Of a DNA stretch of 64,000 nucleotides, positions 43,725 to 53,949 are shown in pieces. Position 1 is the first letter of the stretch; every line of letters begins with the position of its first letter. This DNA comes from CAZDCD01 sp964503885 (lineage in GTDB: Bacteria; Bacteroidota; Bacteroidia; Bacteroidales; UBA10428): the NCBI GenBank assembly GCA_964503885.1, contig CAZDCD010000004.1:62001-126000 (forward strand), in the 5' to 3' direction. The notes under the pieces are model-generated. The model did not search any database. It worked only from the letters and a program-made list of their open reading frames with translations, and was not told where the DNA came from. Position numbers and translations under genes: made by a program.

Positions 43725-46049
43725 TCATTTGATTTTTATAATCTTTTGTTCCATTGTATTTCCCTGCGGGGATATTTTTAAAATATACATTCCGGGATTG
43801 TACTTTTGCATGTCAATCACTGTTTCAGGAGAAATTACCTCCCTGTGCAATAATTCTTCACCTGTAACGGAATATATGCAAATGATTGAAGGCAGGTTTT
43901 CTGGTAATAAACGGATGTTTAATTTGCCGGATACCGGATTGGGATATATGAATATATCACCGGACATATCGTCCTTCAGACCGCTGATGTGCTGTCCCTG
44001 CTGGGTAACCGTTATTGTCACAGGCAGCACATCGCTGCCTGTGACAGTTATTAGGGCAGTTCTCGGCGTGGTTTCAGGATTGCCGGTCACAAAAATGGTC
44101 ACAGTACCGTTATTTGAACCGATATCAGGATCTGCGGTTAACCAGGGTTCCGAAACAGTGACACCCCAGTTTACATCGGAACTTATAGTAAAGGACCTGG
44201 TTGCAGTACCGGCTTCAATATCAAAAGATGTTTCAGAAATATTCATCAGATAGGATAATTTCGATATCCCGCTATCGGCCGTACCAAACCATTTGTTACC
44301 CTGTGCATCAATAGCTATGGCATTGACAACATTCGATGCCAGACCGTCTGCCACAGCGTATGTCTTCCAGTCATCACCATCGAATCTGGAAACGCCGTTT
44401 GCAGTGCCAAACCAGATATTGCCCTGAAAATCGAATGCAATAGCCTTAACATCGTTATCAACCAAACCCTCGGAAGTAGTATATGTAGTCCAATCTGAAT
44501 CATCATATTTTGATATGCCGTTTGTCGTTCCAAACCATTTGTTTCCCTGATCATCGACTTTTATAACCTGAACCTGATCATTTACCAAACCATCTTTTGA
44601 AGTATAGGTTGTCCAGTTGGCACCGTCGAAGCTGGCTACTCCATACCACGTAGCGAACCACATATTACCCTGGTTGTCTCCGGCAATTGAGTTAATTCTA
44701 TCCCCGGGAAGCCCGTCGGATGTGCTATAGGTTTTCCAGGTGCTCCCATCAAATTTTGATAATCCGTCATAGGTACCAAACCATTTATTGCCATGTGTAT
44801 CTAAAGCGACAGAATATACTGAATAGTCTGCAAGACCGTCAGCCACGGTATAAGATTTCCAGGTTGAGCCGTTGAATTTTATTACACCCCAGCCCGATCC
44901 AATCCACATTGCAGTATCATTCTCAAATATTATTGCAGTAACATCTGTGTTTTGTAAACAATTATTTGTATTTCCGCCGCTATAATTTTTCCAGGTGTTA
45001 TCATTGAACTCAGACATACCAACGCTTGTACCAAAATATTTTGTTCCATCCTGTCCAATCGCTATTGTATTGATAATATCGCTTTCTATCCTGTTAATCG
45101 CATAGTTAGTCCAACCCGTTCCGTTAAATTCGGAAATACCGTTTTCCGTACCGGCCCATATATTACCGTGGTTATCAATGTCTATAGAGGTCACATGCAG
45201 TGAGCCCAATCCATCTGCAAAATTATAGGTCTTCCAGTTAGTTCCGTCAAATTTGACCACTCCGGCAGACCGTGTTCCGATCCATTTGTTACCCTGTGCA
45301 TCAATGGCGACTGAAGGCAGATCATTGACCGGTAATCCATCCAGCGTAGTATATTTTGTCCATGAGCCATCATATTTCGACAGGCCCTCATAGGTTGCAA
45401 ACCAAACATTATTGAGAGAGTCAACAGCTATGTCATAAACATAGTTACTTGCCAGTCCGGATGTTTTGTCATAGTTTGTCCAGCTGGTGCCGTCGAATTT
45501 TGAAACGCCGCTGTTGGCAGTTCCGAACCATTTGTTTCCCAGGGTATCAATGGCAACTGCCAGTACAATATCGTCGGCAAGTCCGTCTGAAGTGGTGTAG
45601 GTAGTCCATGTGGAGCCATTGAATTTTGAAACACCTGAAAATGTTCCGAACCACTTATTGTTCAGCGAATCAATAGCCACAGAAGTTACGATGTTGTCTG
45701 CCAGGCCGTTTCCCATCTGGTATTTGGACCAGGTTGTGCCATTGAATTTTGAAACACCTTCGATGGTACAAATCCATAAATTCCCCTGCGTATCGCCTGT
45801 AATCGCACGGACTTTATTATCGGCAAGTCCGTTGTTTTTAGTGTATGTTATCCAGTTAACACCGTCGAATTTTGACACACCTTTACCGGTACCAAACCAT
45901 TTGTTCCCGTCCATATCAACATATACCGCATTAATATAATCATCTGCAGGATAATTTCCGGTTATTTTGGTATTATAGGTCGTCCAGGTTTGGGGATATG
46001 CATACTGAATTGTTATCAGTATGAGCGCTGAAAGTACAAATCTTTTCAT
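43725..46049 (-). CDS. T9SS-sorted double Reg_prop beta-propeller protein with one BACON domain (copy 2)
   Basis: 774 aa. Signal peptide, 14 Reg_prop repeats (for example NKWFGTANSGVSKFDG), one BACON domain (about 605-690; VNWGVTVSEPWLTADPDIGSN) and a T9SS domain (IYPNPVSGKLNIRLLPENLP to EQKIIKIK). The sorting domain is very close to that of copy 1 (SGKLNIRLLPENLPS), showing a recent duplication. It lies 31 nt from copy 1 and 30 nt from copy 3, so one transcript is likely. Confidence 0.9.
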   Translation of the reverse strand: MKRFVLSALILITIQYAYPQTWTTYNTKITGNYPADDYINAVYVDMDGNKWFGTGKGVSKFDGVNWITYTKNNGLADNKVRAITGDTQGNLWICTIEGVSKFNGTTWSKYQMGNGLADNIVTSVAIDSLNNKWFGTFSGVSKFNGSTWTTYTTSDGLADDIVLAVAIDTLGNKWFGTANSGVSKFDGTSWTNYDKTSGLASNYVYDIAVDSLNNVWFATYEGLSKYDGSWTKYTTLDGLPVNDLPSVAIDAQGNKWIGTRSAGVVKFDGTNWKTYNFADGLGSLHVTSIDIDNHGNIWAGTENGISEFNGTGWTNYAINRIESDIINTIAIGQDGTKYFGTSVGMSEFNDNTWKNYSGGNTNNCLQNTDVTAIIFENDTAMWIGSGWGVIKFNGSTWKSYTVADGLADYSVYSVALDTHGNKWFGTYDGLSKFDGSTWKTYSTSDGLPGDRINSIAGDNQGNMWFATWYGVASFDGANWTTYTSKDGLVNDQVQVIKVDDQGNKWFGTTNGISKYDDSDWTTYTTSEGLVDNDVKAIAFDFQGNIWFGTANGVSRFDGDDWKTYAVADGLASNVVNAIAIDAQGNKWFGTADSGISKLSYLMNISETSFDIEAGTATRSFTISSDVNWGVTVSEPWLTADPDIGSNNGTVTIFVTGNPETTPRTALITVTGSDVLPVTITVTQQGQHISGLKDDMSGDIFIYPNPVSGKLNIRLLPENLPSIICIYSVTGEELLHREVISPETVIDMQKYNPGMYILKISPQGNTMEQKIIKIK

Positions 46050-46079
46050 GATTTTATGGCATTGTGAGTGAATGAAAAA

Positions 46080-48683
46080 TTAATGTATTACCAGCATTTT
46101 ATAAGTGGTCATTTGAGAGGATTGAATGCAGAGATAATACAGCCCGGGAACAATGCCTTTCATATATAATTCCGTCATTGTTTCCCCTGCTTCGGTTTCA
46201 AATATCATACAGCCGTTCACAGAATAAATGCTGATTGTTGCCGGGATATCTTCTTCAGAAATTTTAATTCTCAGCAGATCGGTCACAGGATTCGGGAAAA
46301 TTTCAGGACCGGTTTTTTCCCTGTCATTAATTGCTGTAATTGTTTTTGCATCCTGGGTAACTGTGATAAGCTGCGGTGTTACACTTGTACCTGAAACGGT
46401 TACAGAGGCGGTTCGTTGTGTTGATGCAGGATTTGCAGAAGCAGTAAGGGTCACTGTGTCGTTGTTTGAACCTGTCGAAGGATTTGCTGTCAGCCAGTTT
46501 TGTGAGCTTGTAACACTCCAGCTGGTATTTGAGGTGATCGAAAAGGTTTTTTGGCTGTTCGCAGCACTGCCTATCGTCAATGTATAATCAGATACCGTCA
46601 GCGACCCCGGAGCAGCTTCCTGAATAACCGTTAGTTTGAACGGAGGCAGATTCGAGGCAGAAACGGTAATGGTTGCCTTTCTTTCATACCCGTTCGGATT
46701 CTGGGATACGTTCAGAAATATCATGGCATCGTTTGAGCCTGAAGCCTGACTCATTGTAACCCAGGCGGCTGAGCTGGAAACACTCCAGGACAATGCCGTT
46801 TCAATAGAAAATGCAGGCATATCTGTACCCTCGGCATCGATGATGATGGAATCGGTTGACAGAATGATCTGATCGGACAGAACACATATGCCACCCCCAT
46901 AGGTACACAGCCATTTATTCCCTGCATCATCAATTGCAATACTCAGCACCTCTTCATCTGACAGACCATTTTCGGTTGTATACTTAGTCCATTTATTCCC
47001 ATCGAACTTTGAAAGGCCTCCATTGGTCGCAAACCACAGATTGCCATTTTCATCCATCTCAATATCGTTGATTTTCTGATTTGGCAGTCCCAGGTCGGTA
47101 TTGTCAGGTCTGTAAACCGTCCAGTGCGAGCCGTCGTATACTGACGCACCATTTGAAGTGCCACACCAGAGATTCCCATCGCTGTCAATAATCAGGTCAT
47201 TGATGGTATCGTTTGGTATACCTCCTCCTGTATTATCCGAATTATATGTAGTCCATGAAGAACCGTCAGTTTTTGAAATGCCTCCGTTCGTACCAAACCA
47301 TAATTCGCCGTACTCATTCGCTGTAATGGCGTACACCGAATCATTTGCGAGTCCGTCAGCTGTTGTATAGGAAGTCCAGACGCTGCCGTCAAAAAATGAC
47401 ACGCCGCCTGCTGTGCCGAAACATACGGACTTTTCAACGTGAAGTATTGCAAATACCTCGTTATCTGCTAATCCGTCCATTGAGGTATAAGTAGTCCAGT
47501 TGGTTCCGTCGAATTCAGATGCCCCGTAACCTGTTCCGACCCACGTGGAAAACCCGTCATCATATACCACATTGAGGTCAATGCCTGCAATGCCGTCAGC
47601 CTGGGAATAACCTGTCCATACAGTATCGTTAAATACCGAGATCCCCGACCAGGGTACAGCGATCCATTTTTTACCCTGACTGTCGATTGCAATGGATACG
47701 GGATAATTGCCGAGCAACCCGTTAGGGGTGTAATTGGTCCAGGCAGAACCGTCAAATTCTGAAACTCCCCCCTCGGTGCAAAACCACCTGTTCCCGGCAT
47801 TATCAATATAGATATAACTGTACGTATCGGATAGCAAACCGTCATCGGTTTCATGGTAGGTGGTCCAGTTCGTGCCATCGAATTTCGAGACTCCACCCCA
47901 TGTGCTGAACCATTTGTTTCCCTGATGATCAACAGCCACGGAAGCTACGTTGTTATTGTATAAGCCATCTGCTGTGGTATAGGTTGTCCAGACCGAACCA
48001 TCAAATTTTGAGACACCTTTAAAAGTGGCGAACCATTTGTTGTCCTGTGAATCAATGGCAATTGAAAAAACCTCATTATCGACCAGTCCGTCTGTTGTCG
48101 TATAGGTTGTCCAAACCGAACCATCAAATTTCGATATACCATTATACGTACCAAACCATTGGTTTCCCTGTGCATCAAAAGCCACGGCAAAAACATCATC
48201 GTCGGCAAGGCCGTCTGTCGTGGTGTAGTTAGTCCAGGTAGTACCGGTAAATTCAGAAATCCCGTCCTGGGTAGCGACCCATAAATTTCCAAGATTATCA
48301 ATAGCTACTTTGCGCGTATAATTGCTTATCAGACCTTCGGCTGCTGTGAAAGTTGTCCAGGCTGTACCGTCAAATTTCGAAACGCCGGCACCAGGAGTAG
48401 CAAACCATACATTTCCCTTGTCATCCGCAGCAACCGAATAAATAGTGTTGCTTGCAAGACTGTCAGCAGTTGTATAGATTGTCCAGTTTGTGCCATCGAA
48501 TTTCGAAACGCCACCTTTATATGTACCGAACCATTTGTTCCCGTGGCTGTCGATGTCCATGCCATTAACATCATATGCAGCAAGCGTAGTTGAAGTGTTA
48601 TAAACGGTATAGTTTGTCCATGCCTGTGAAAATGTTAAAATTGTTGCAGCAAGCAATATTGCCGACATGTAGATTTTTTTCAT
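46080..48683 (-). CDS. T9SS-sorted double Reg_prop beta-propeller protein with two BACON domains (copy 3)
   Basis: 867 aa. Signal peptide, 14 Reg_prop repeats (NKWFGTYKGGVSKFDG and so on), two BACON domains (about 620-790; LSWSVSSSAAWVTMSQASGS and TSWSVTSSQNWLTANPSTGS) and a T9SS domain (IFPNPVTDLLRIKISEEDIP to YKMLVIH). The sorting domain differs more from copies 1 and 2. It is the first gene of the trio and lies 262 nt downstream of the TPR-CHAT gene on the same strand. Confidence 0.9.
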   Translation of the reverse strand: MKKIYMSAILLAATILTFSQAWTNYTVYNTSTTLAAYDVNGMDIDSHGNKWFGTYKGGVSKFDGTNWTIYTTADSLASNTIYSVAADDKGNVWFATPGAGVSKFDGTAWTTFTAAEGLISNYTRKVAIDNLGNLWVATQDGISEFTGTTWTNYTTTDGLADDDVFAVAFDAQGNQWFGTYNGISKFDGSVWTTYTTTDGLVDNEVFSIAIDSQDNKWFATFKGVSKFDGSVWTTYTTADGLYNNNVASVAVDHQGNKWFSTWGGVSKFDGTNWTTYHETDDGLLSDTYSYIYIDNAGNRWFCTEGGVSEFDGSAWTNYTPNGLLGNYPVSIAIDSQGKKWIAVPWSGISVFNDTVWTGYSQADGIAGIDLNVVYDDGFSTWVGTGYGASEFDGTNWTTYTSMDGLADNEVFAILHVEKSVCFGTAGGVSFFDGSVWTSYTTADGLANDSVYAITANEYGELWFGTNGGISKTDGSSWTTYNSDNTGGGIPNDTINDLIIDSDGNLWCGTSNGASVYDGSHWTVYRPDNTDLGLPNQKINDIEMDENGNLWFATNGGLSKFDGNKWTKYTTENGLSDEEVLSIAIDDAGNKWLCTYGGGICVLSDQIILSTDSIIIDAEGTDMPAFSIETALSWSVSSSAAWVTMSQASGSNDAMIFLNVSQNPNGYERKATITVSASNLPPFKLTVIQEAAPGSLTVSDYTLTIGSAANSQKTFSITSNTSWSVTSSQNWLTANPSTGSNNDTVTLTASANPASTQRTASVTVSGTSVTPQLITVTQDAKTITAINDREKTGPEIFPNPVTDLLRIKISEEDIPATISIYSVNGCMIFETEAGETMTELYMKGIVPGLYYLCIQSSQMTTYKMLVIH

Positions 48684-48945
48684 GGGTTCAGGAATTAGAA
48701 ATTTTTATATTTTAGTTTGTTCCGTCAATCCGGCTTTCTATTAACTGTCGGAAAGAGTACAAAAAGGTTCCTTTGCAGGGAATAATGCATTATGGTTGGA
48801 ACCACTAATCCTGCATAAAATATTAACTGTAAGGTATATAAGAAATTAAATGATCAAGTGATTAAGTTAAAAAGTGAACGGGTGATTGAACAATCAATTA
48901 ATACATGTTTGTATACAAAGTGACGGAGTTTTTCAAGCAGAGGGG

Positions 48946-51900
48946 TCAATGAAAATTTCCGATGATAACATATGGCGCCCAGTAATAAGGATGGCGGTAT
49001 ACTTTATATTCAGAATGGATCATATTGAATTTTGCGTGTTGCAACGCTTCTTTCTTATCTTTTCCGTTGACCAGGCCGGAATAAAAATCTTTCATAAGTA
49101 AAGCGGAAGACCGGTCGTTGATATTCCACAAACAGACTACCACTGAAGATGCTCCGGCATAGAAAAATGCCCTGGAAATACCGACAATGCCTTCTCCGCT
49201 GAATAGTTTTCCTTTGGCGGTCTGACATGCAGAAAGTACAACCAGGTCAGCATTCAGTTTAAGATTCAGGATTTCATTCAATTGCAGAATCCCGTCTTCA
49301 TTCGAGTTTTCGTTCATCGAAAGCACAATTCCTGACCTTACCGGCAGGGCTTCTTCAATAAATCCGTGCGTAGCAAAATGAATGTACCTGTACTTATCCA
49401 GTTTTTCTTTTTTTAAGGTAACTTCACTTGCATCTGATTTCAGGTGAACAACACATTCAGAATCAGGAAACAATCCAGCAATTGCAGTAACTTCATCACC
49501 TGAGAAGGGAAGTGCACTAAAACTGAATCCGTTCCTTTCATAAAACGATTCCGGGGTTTTTTCATCAACATCAAGACCGTCATTTGATTTTATGAACAAC
49601 CCCCGGCTTGCATTTATATCACCAGTCCCGGAATTTTTAAAATCGGGATTCCCGAAAGCGAGCAAATATTTACCTCCCGGAACCTGGCTTTTCCTCTCCC
49701 TGTTTATAATTGCAAGGGATGTGGAAGAAGGGCAATATGAAACGGTAAAATCTTGGATCAGGTAATTGGGTGAGCCATCGGCTGAAAGGTCTGCTGTAAT
49801 AAGCGATTCAAAAGGCAGGTAATTCAATACACCGTCCGGCACTATTATCAGATGACTTCCGGCCTCAATTTCCTGGTATGCCTGACCCAGCAGCAGTTCA
49901 AACAATTTACGGCTTTTTAATATATGATTCGTAAATGAGTTGGTTAACCCGACAGGTTGTTCGATGGTATGCATATACTCTTTAAATGCTTCATCAATCA
50001 CTTGCTTACCGGACAAATCATAAAACCTGAATTTCTTATCCGATACCACCCATAGATACGATTGTTTATCACCCATGGAAAATTCAAGAATATATTCATG
50101 ATCGGCAAGAATTTCATCCTGTACTTTATCGGCACTGTATGTATCGGGATAAAACAAATTCTTATATTTTGAATCTCCAATTTTAATTTTCCTTGTTACA
50201 GTTTCCAGAACTTCTTCGCTGTTTTTTAACTCTGCAACAATATTTTTTCTTTGCTTATGTGTGAGCTCGCTGTTATACAATTGTTTTTGTTTTTCCGCAA
50301 TGGTCTCGAGAATTTCTTTTTCCTGTTTCTTTAATCCTACATCAATCCCGCCGGATACATCGGTCCTTGATTCTATCAGATTTTCAAGAAATGCTCTGGC
50401 CTTTGCCTGTTCGGCAATCCTGAATGCCTGCCTGTCATAGCCTCTCTGCGGATTTTTTTTATGCAGTTGCGAAAGAACAAAAAGTGTTTCTTCATACACA
50501 TTCATATGTCCTTTAAAAAACCCCGATTTGAAATCTTCGACCGGCAGCATTCGCTGCATTTCTTCGAGCCGTTTAATTGCTGAGTTGAAATGGACAAGGG
50601 CTTGTTCGGGTTTGTTCTGCTGTTCCAGAACCAATCCAAGTCCTGATTCTGCTTCACAGAATAAATCAGGAATCCCATTTGTTTCTTTATATTTCAGTGC
50701 TTCACCGAAATATTTATATGCATTCTTATAATGATCCAGCCTGAATTCAAGATATCCAGAATTCAACAGGTATTGAATTTTAATGTGCTCAGATCCAATC
50801 TCTTTCCCGAGTTCCGATGAAAGTTTGAGATACTCTCCCGCCTTTTTGTATTCTGCCATTGCTATCATTAAATCCGTCATATTGTTATATGCATTTGCGA
50901 GCTCCACCTTGTCATTGATCTGTTTCAGCTCCCTGATTGATTCTGAATAATACTTTAATGCCGTCTTGTATTCTCCTTCCTCCTGATAAGCACAGCCGAT
51001 ATTCCCCAGATGCCTGGCAATTTCATCCTTATTGCCGATCTGCCGGCTTACTTCCAACGCTTTTTTATAGTATTCAAAAGTCTTTTCATCATCCTCAAGA
51101 TAATCATATATGATGGCAATATTTCCCAGCGCATTCGATTCACACTCTTTATCATCTGTGTTACGTGCTATCGACAGAGCTTTTTCGCTGAAATCAATGG
51201 CTTTCAATTGATCTCCTTTGGATTTATACACCATGCTCAATCCACCCAGGCACCGGCATTCAGCCCATTTGTTCCCGGTTGTTTCAGCCAGTTCAAGGGT
51301 TTTTTCATAATAGTCAAGGGCACCGGTGTAATCTCCCAGATTATATTTGGCCGTTGAAATGCCGAACAGGGCAAGCCACTTTGTGTAGTTATCTCCAAGT
51401 TCTTCTGCGATGGTGAGCGCCCTATCGTAATAGTTAAAAGCCAGCGTAAATTCACCCATCATCTGGTAGACGCTGCCGATATTTCTGTACCACAGGCCTT
51501 CGCTGTTCCTGTCATTAAGCTGCTGTGATCCTGCCAATGCTTTTTCATAATACCTCAGCGCTTTTTCAAAATCATGCAAGTCCCTGAAAGTTAGCGCCAG
51601 ATTACCGATATTCCTTATTTCTTCTCTTTTTTTACCCGTTTTTCTGGAAAACCGTATCGCTTTACTTATATAATGGATTGCGTTCTTATAATCCTCCAGG
51701 GCATGATATGCCAAACCAGTGTTTCCGAAAAACTCACACAGGTATGGCAAATCGTTATATTTTTTTGCTTTTTCTAATCCGGTTTTGCTTATCTCGAGAA
51801 ATTCCCTGCTACGGTTGGTATTGTAATAAATGGCTCCCTTCAGGTAATAGGCATCGAGTATATTGTCCCGTTTTGATAGGGCGATATTTAATAAACTATC

Positions 51901-52464
51901 GGCCTTCTCCCATTCATACTGTATGATATTGTAATATCCGAGACCATAAAAAATATAACCGTTGCCGCTATTTTCAACAGCCATTTTGTGAAACAGGCTG
52001 TCAGCCAGCCCGGTTTTATTCTGCTTCCGGCAGATATCCACAAAATCCCTGTATATCGACGGATATTCCGGGACAGTTGCCAGGACTTTCCGGTATTCCA
52101 TTCCTGCCGAATCATATTTTCCGAACCATTTATATAAATAGCCCATTGCATGTGTGAGCAATTGGTTTTCAGGATCAATTGCCTGTAACCTCTTTATAAG
52201 CTTCCAGCCTGACTGAAAATCATTCTTCAGATAATACACCTCAGCAAGTTTTCTGTATGCATTTGGATTTTCCCTATCAGTATGAATAATGCGGTCGAGC
52301 AACCTAACCGATTCATCATACTTTTCAGCGTTAATGCATTTCAATGCTGTACAAAAGCGATTCTGAAAAATTCCTGTGCCGGAATAGATTAAATACACCC
52401 CCAACAGAATGACAGCCGGGAGTGAAAATGTGACAATCCTTTTCAGTACATTACTTTTCTTCAA
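48946..52464 (-). CDS. Membrane-anchored TPR-CHAT protein (caspase-like protease domain)
   Basis: 1172 aa. One N-terminal membrane helix (IVTFSLPAVILLGVYLIYSG), then a long TPR solenoid (about 40-600; many A-x-Y-x-KAL helices), a coiled linker (about 640-730) and a C-terminal CHAT domain (about 870-1172). The caspase dyad is H1033 in HFATHGF and C1080 in LSACQTAKG, followed by GEGIVGISRAFFYAGASSVV. The protease should be active; its target is unknown. The start overlaps the anti-sigma gene by 14 nt, so the two are translationally coupled. A natural idea is that the CHAT protease cleaves the anti-sigma factor or another partner when the TPR domain senses a signal. Confidence 0.93.
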   Translation of the reverse strand: MKKSNVLKRIVTFSLPAVILLGVYLIYSGTGIFQNRFCTALKCINAEKYDESVRLLDRIIHTDRENPNAYRKLAEVYYLKNDFQSGWKLIKRLQAIDPENQLLTHAMGYLYKWFGKYDSAGMEYRKVLATVPEYPSIYRDFVDICRKQNKTGLADSLFHKMAVENSGNGYIFYGLGYYNIIQYEWEKADSLLNIALSKRDNILDAYYLKGAIYYNTNRSREFLEISKTGLEKAKKYNDLPYLCEFFGNTGLAYHALEDYKNAIHYISKAIRFSRKTGKKREEIRNIGNLALTFRDLHDFEKALRYYEKALAGSQQLNDRNSEGLWYRNIGSVYQMMGEFTLAFNYYDRALTIAEELGDNYTKWLALFGISTAKYNLGDYTGALDYYEKTLELAETTGNKWAECRCLGGLSMVYKSKGDQLKAIDFSEKALSIARNTDDKECESNALGNIAIIYDYLEDDEKTFEYYKKALEVSRQIGNKDEIARHLGNIGCAYQEEGEYKTALKYYSESIRELKQINDKVELANAYNNMTDLMIAMAEYKKAGEYLKLSSELGKEIGSEHIKIQYLLNSGYLEFRLDHYKNAYKYFGEALKYKETNGIPDLFCEAESGLGLVLEQQNKPEQALVHFNSAIKRLEEMQRMLPVEDFKSGFFKGHMNVYEETLFVLSQLHKKNPQRGYDRQAFRIAEQAKARAFLENLIESRTDVSGGIDVGLKKQEKEILETIAEKQKQLYNSELTHKQRKNIVAELKNSEEVLETVTRKIKIGDSKYKNLFYPDTYSADKVQDEILADHEYILEFSMGDKQSYLWVVSDKKFRFYDLSGKQVIDEAFKEYMHTIEQPVGLTNSFTNHILKSRKLFELLLGQAYQEIEAGSHLIIVPDGVLNYLPFESLITADLSADGSPNYLIQDFTVSYCPSSTSLAIINRERKSQVPGGKYLLAFGNPDFKNSGTGDINASRGLFIKSNDGLDVDEKTPESFYERNGFSFSALPFSGDEVTAIAGLFPDSECVVHLKSDASEVTLKKEKLDKYRYIHFATHGFIEEALPVRSGIVLSMNENSNEDGILQLNEILNLKLNADLVVLSACQTAKGKLFSGEGIVGISRAFFYAGASSVVVCLWNINDRSSALLMKDFYSGLVNGKDKKEALQHAKFNMIHSEYKVYRHPYYWAPYVIIGNFH

Positions 52465-53344
52465 ATGAGATTTGGTTTCCTGTTGTTATGCTAAATGTAT
52501 ATAAATAATGGTTGCGTTTTACTTTTGTATGCCTGTTCATTTCTGTAATATTCAATGCATACGTGCCATTTGCAAAATATTTCGTCGGACATATCATGAT
52601 TACGGTACCATACTCATCGATGAATTCCAGATTTTCAGATGACCATATGATCTTATTGTCTGAGTTGCTTATTTCGGCATGATAAGAATAATTTCCATCC
52701 CGTATAACCGGTGTTGTAAATGAGAGTGCAAAGTAACCGGAAGATTTCTGTAAAACGATTTTCTGAGGTTTATTATCGGGACTTCTGAAATCGCCCGGTT
52801 CAAGCACAAACAGGTTCCTGACCTGCACAGGCTCAGAGATCAAACTCTTCCTGCCGTTATTGAACAAACCTATCCATGCCGGATAGAGCAGGAGCAATGC
52901 AAGGATATATGCAAAGGCGGGTTTCAGGAACACACGATCTGTTAGGAAATCAATTTTTTCTACAATACGGGTAACGAATGATCCTGTATTCTCCGGCTCC
53001 ATTGACTGATTTATTTTATGCAACAGTTCAAGTTCGTTTGCACATTGATCACATGATGAAAGATGGTTTTCAATCCGTTGCACCACTTCGCTGTTAAGTT
53101 CTCTCTTCGATTCGGAGTAAATGGTCAGCAATTGCGCGTTAATATGTTCGGACAGCTGTGAGTTCCCAACCGACATGGCATTTTCCGAAATCCACCGGAG
53201 GTTTTCCAGTTCATTTCTGCAGGAATTGCATTCAGTGAGGTGTTGTTCCACCATGGCTTTTTCAGTTTCAGAAAGGGTATCGGAAACATACCAGGGCAAT
53301 AAATCTGAAATTCTTTTATCCATACATTTCAATCGTTCAGGCAT
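52451..53344 (-). CDS. Membrane anti-sigma factor with two zinc-finger (HC2) motifs
   Basis: 297 aa. Two zinc-binding anti-sigma modules: H35-x3-C39-x2-C42 (EQHLTECNSCRNEL) and H94-x3-C98-x2-C101 (ENHLSSCDQCANEL). One membrane helix near 135-158 (KPAFAYILALLLLYPAWIGLF) precedes a periplasmic beta domain. It should hold the adjacent ECF sigma factor at the membrane. Its ATG lies 1 nt after the sigma stop; a second start at residue 8 (MDKRISDLL) is possible. It overlaps the TPR-CHAT gene by 14 nt. Confidence 0.92.
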   Translation of the reverse strand: MPERLKCMDKRISDLLPWYVSDTLSETEKAMVEQHLTECNSCRNELENLRWISENAMSVGNSQLSEHINAQLLTIYSESKRELNSEVVQRIENHLSSCDQCANELELLHKINQSMEPENTGSFVTRIVEKIDFLTDRVFLKPAFAYILALLLLYPAWIGLFNNGRKSLISEPVQVRNLFVLEPGDFRSPDNKPQKIVLQKSSGYFALSFTTPVIRDGNYSYHAEISNSDNKIIWSSENLEFIDEYGTVIMICPTKYFANGTYALNITEMNRHTKVKRNHYLYTFSITTGNQISFEEK

Positions 53345-53345
53345 G

Positions 53346-53933
53346 TCATTCAGATTTTATATGTACAGTCGTTTTCACCGAGAAATCGTTCCAATATTTT
53401 TCTTTAAGCCTGATCACTTTTTCCATACAACGTGAAACCCTTGATTTTACTGTTCCTTCGGCTATATTTAATAAAACGCTTATTTCCCTGTAAGGAAGCT
53501 TTTCAATAAAAACAAGATTCAGCATCTGCCTGCACATTTCCTCTATCTTCTGCATAATTTCCTGAAATAACTCCTGCTTTTCCCTGGAGATCATATGGTC
53601 GAGTGCATTGTCCGAATCGGCCGTATCATTCAGGTCAACGGTATCGGATTCACGTTTATATGTCTTTCTGATAAAATCAATGCAGGTATATTTCGCAATC
53701 CGGTAGATGTATGTTTTCAGATTAGATGCCCTGCGAAAATTGTTGTTTTTTAGGCATACATAAACCTTCAACCGTATATCCTGAATAATATCTTCATGAA
53801 ATTTCTGCAGTCCCCAGCGGTAATTCCGTACCACATCCTCGATCCATGATGTTACAGTAATGAATTCACGGGTTTCTCCTCTTAAGTAACCATCAATGAT
53901 CTGATTCTGGTATTTTTGATCGGGTTTTTTCAT
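53346..53933 (-). CDS. ECF-type RNA polymerase sigma factor
   Basis: 195 aa. Sigma region 2 (about 25-95; DIIQDIRLKVYVCLKNNNFRRASNLKTYIYRIAKYTCIDFIRKTYK) and region 4 (about 128-178; MLNLVFIEKLPYREISVLLNIAEGTVKSRVSRCMEKVIRL) are both clear. Residues between them are acidic and Asp-rich. It is followed by its anti-sigma gene after 1 nt. The target promoters are unknown; the neighbouring secreted propeller genes are candidates. Confidence 0.94.
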   Translation of the reverse strand: MKKPDQKYQNQIIDGYLRGETREFITVTSWIEDVVRNYRWGLQKFHEDIIQDIRLKVYVCLKNNNFRRASNLKTYIYRIAKYTCIDFIRKTYKRESDTVDLNDTADSDNALDHMISREKQELFQEIMQKIEEMCRQMLNLVFIEKLPYREISVLLNIAEGTVKSRVSRCMEKVIRLKEKYWNDFSVKTTVHIKSE

Positions 53934-53949
53934 GAATCAACAGGATTGA

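Noticed and set aside
47468..48301. Two long same-strand frames (154 and 118 aa) inside the third propeller gene
   Set aside because: The regular 43-codon repeat leaves alternative frames open; their translations have no domain pattern.
27659..48683. Type IX secretion machinery genes near the T9SS cargo
   Set aside because: Only cargo proteins with sorting domains are seen; no porK/L/M/N, sov or porV homologue is in the window.
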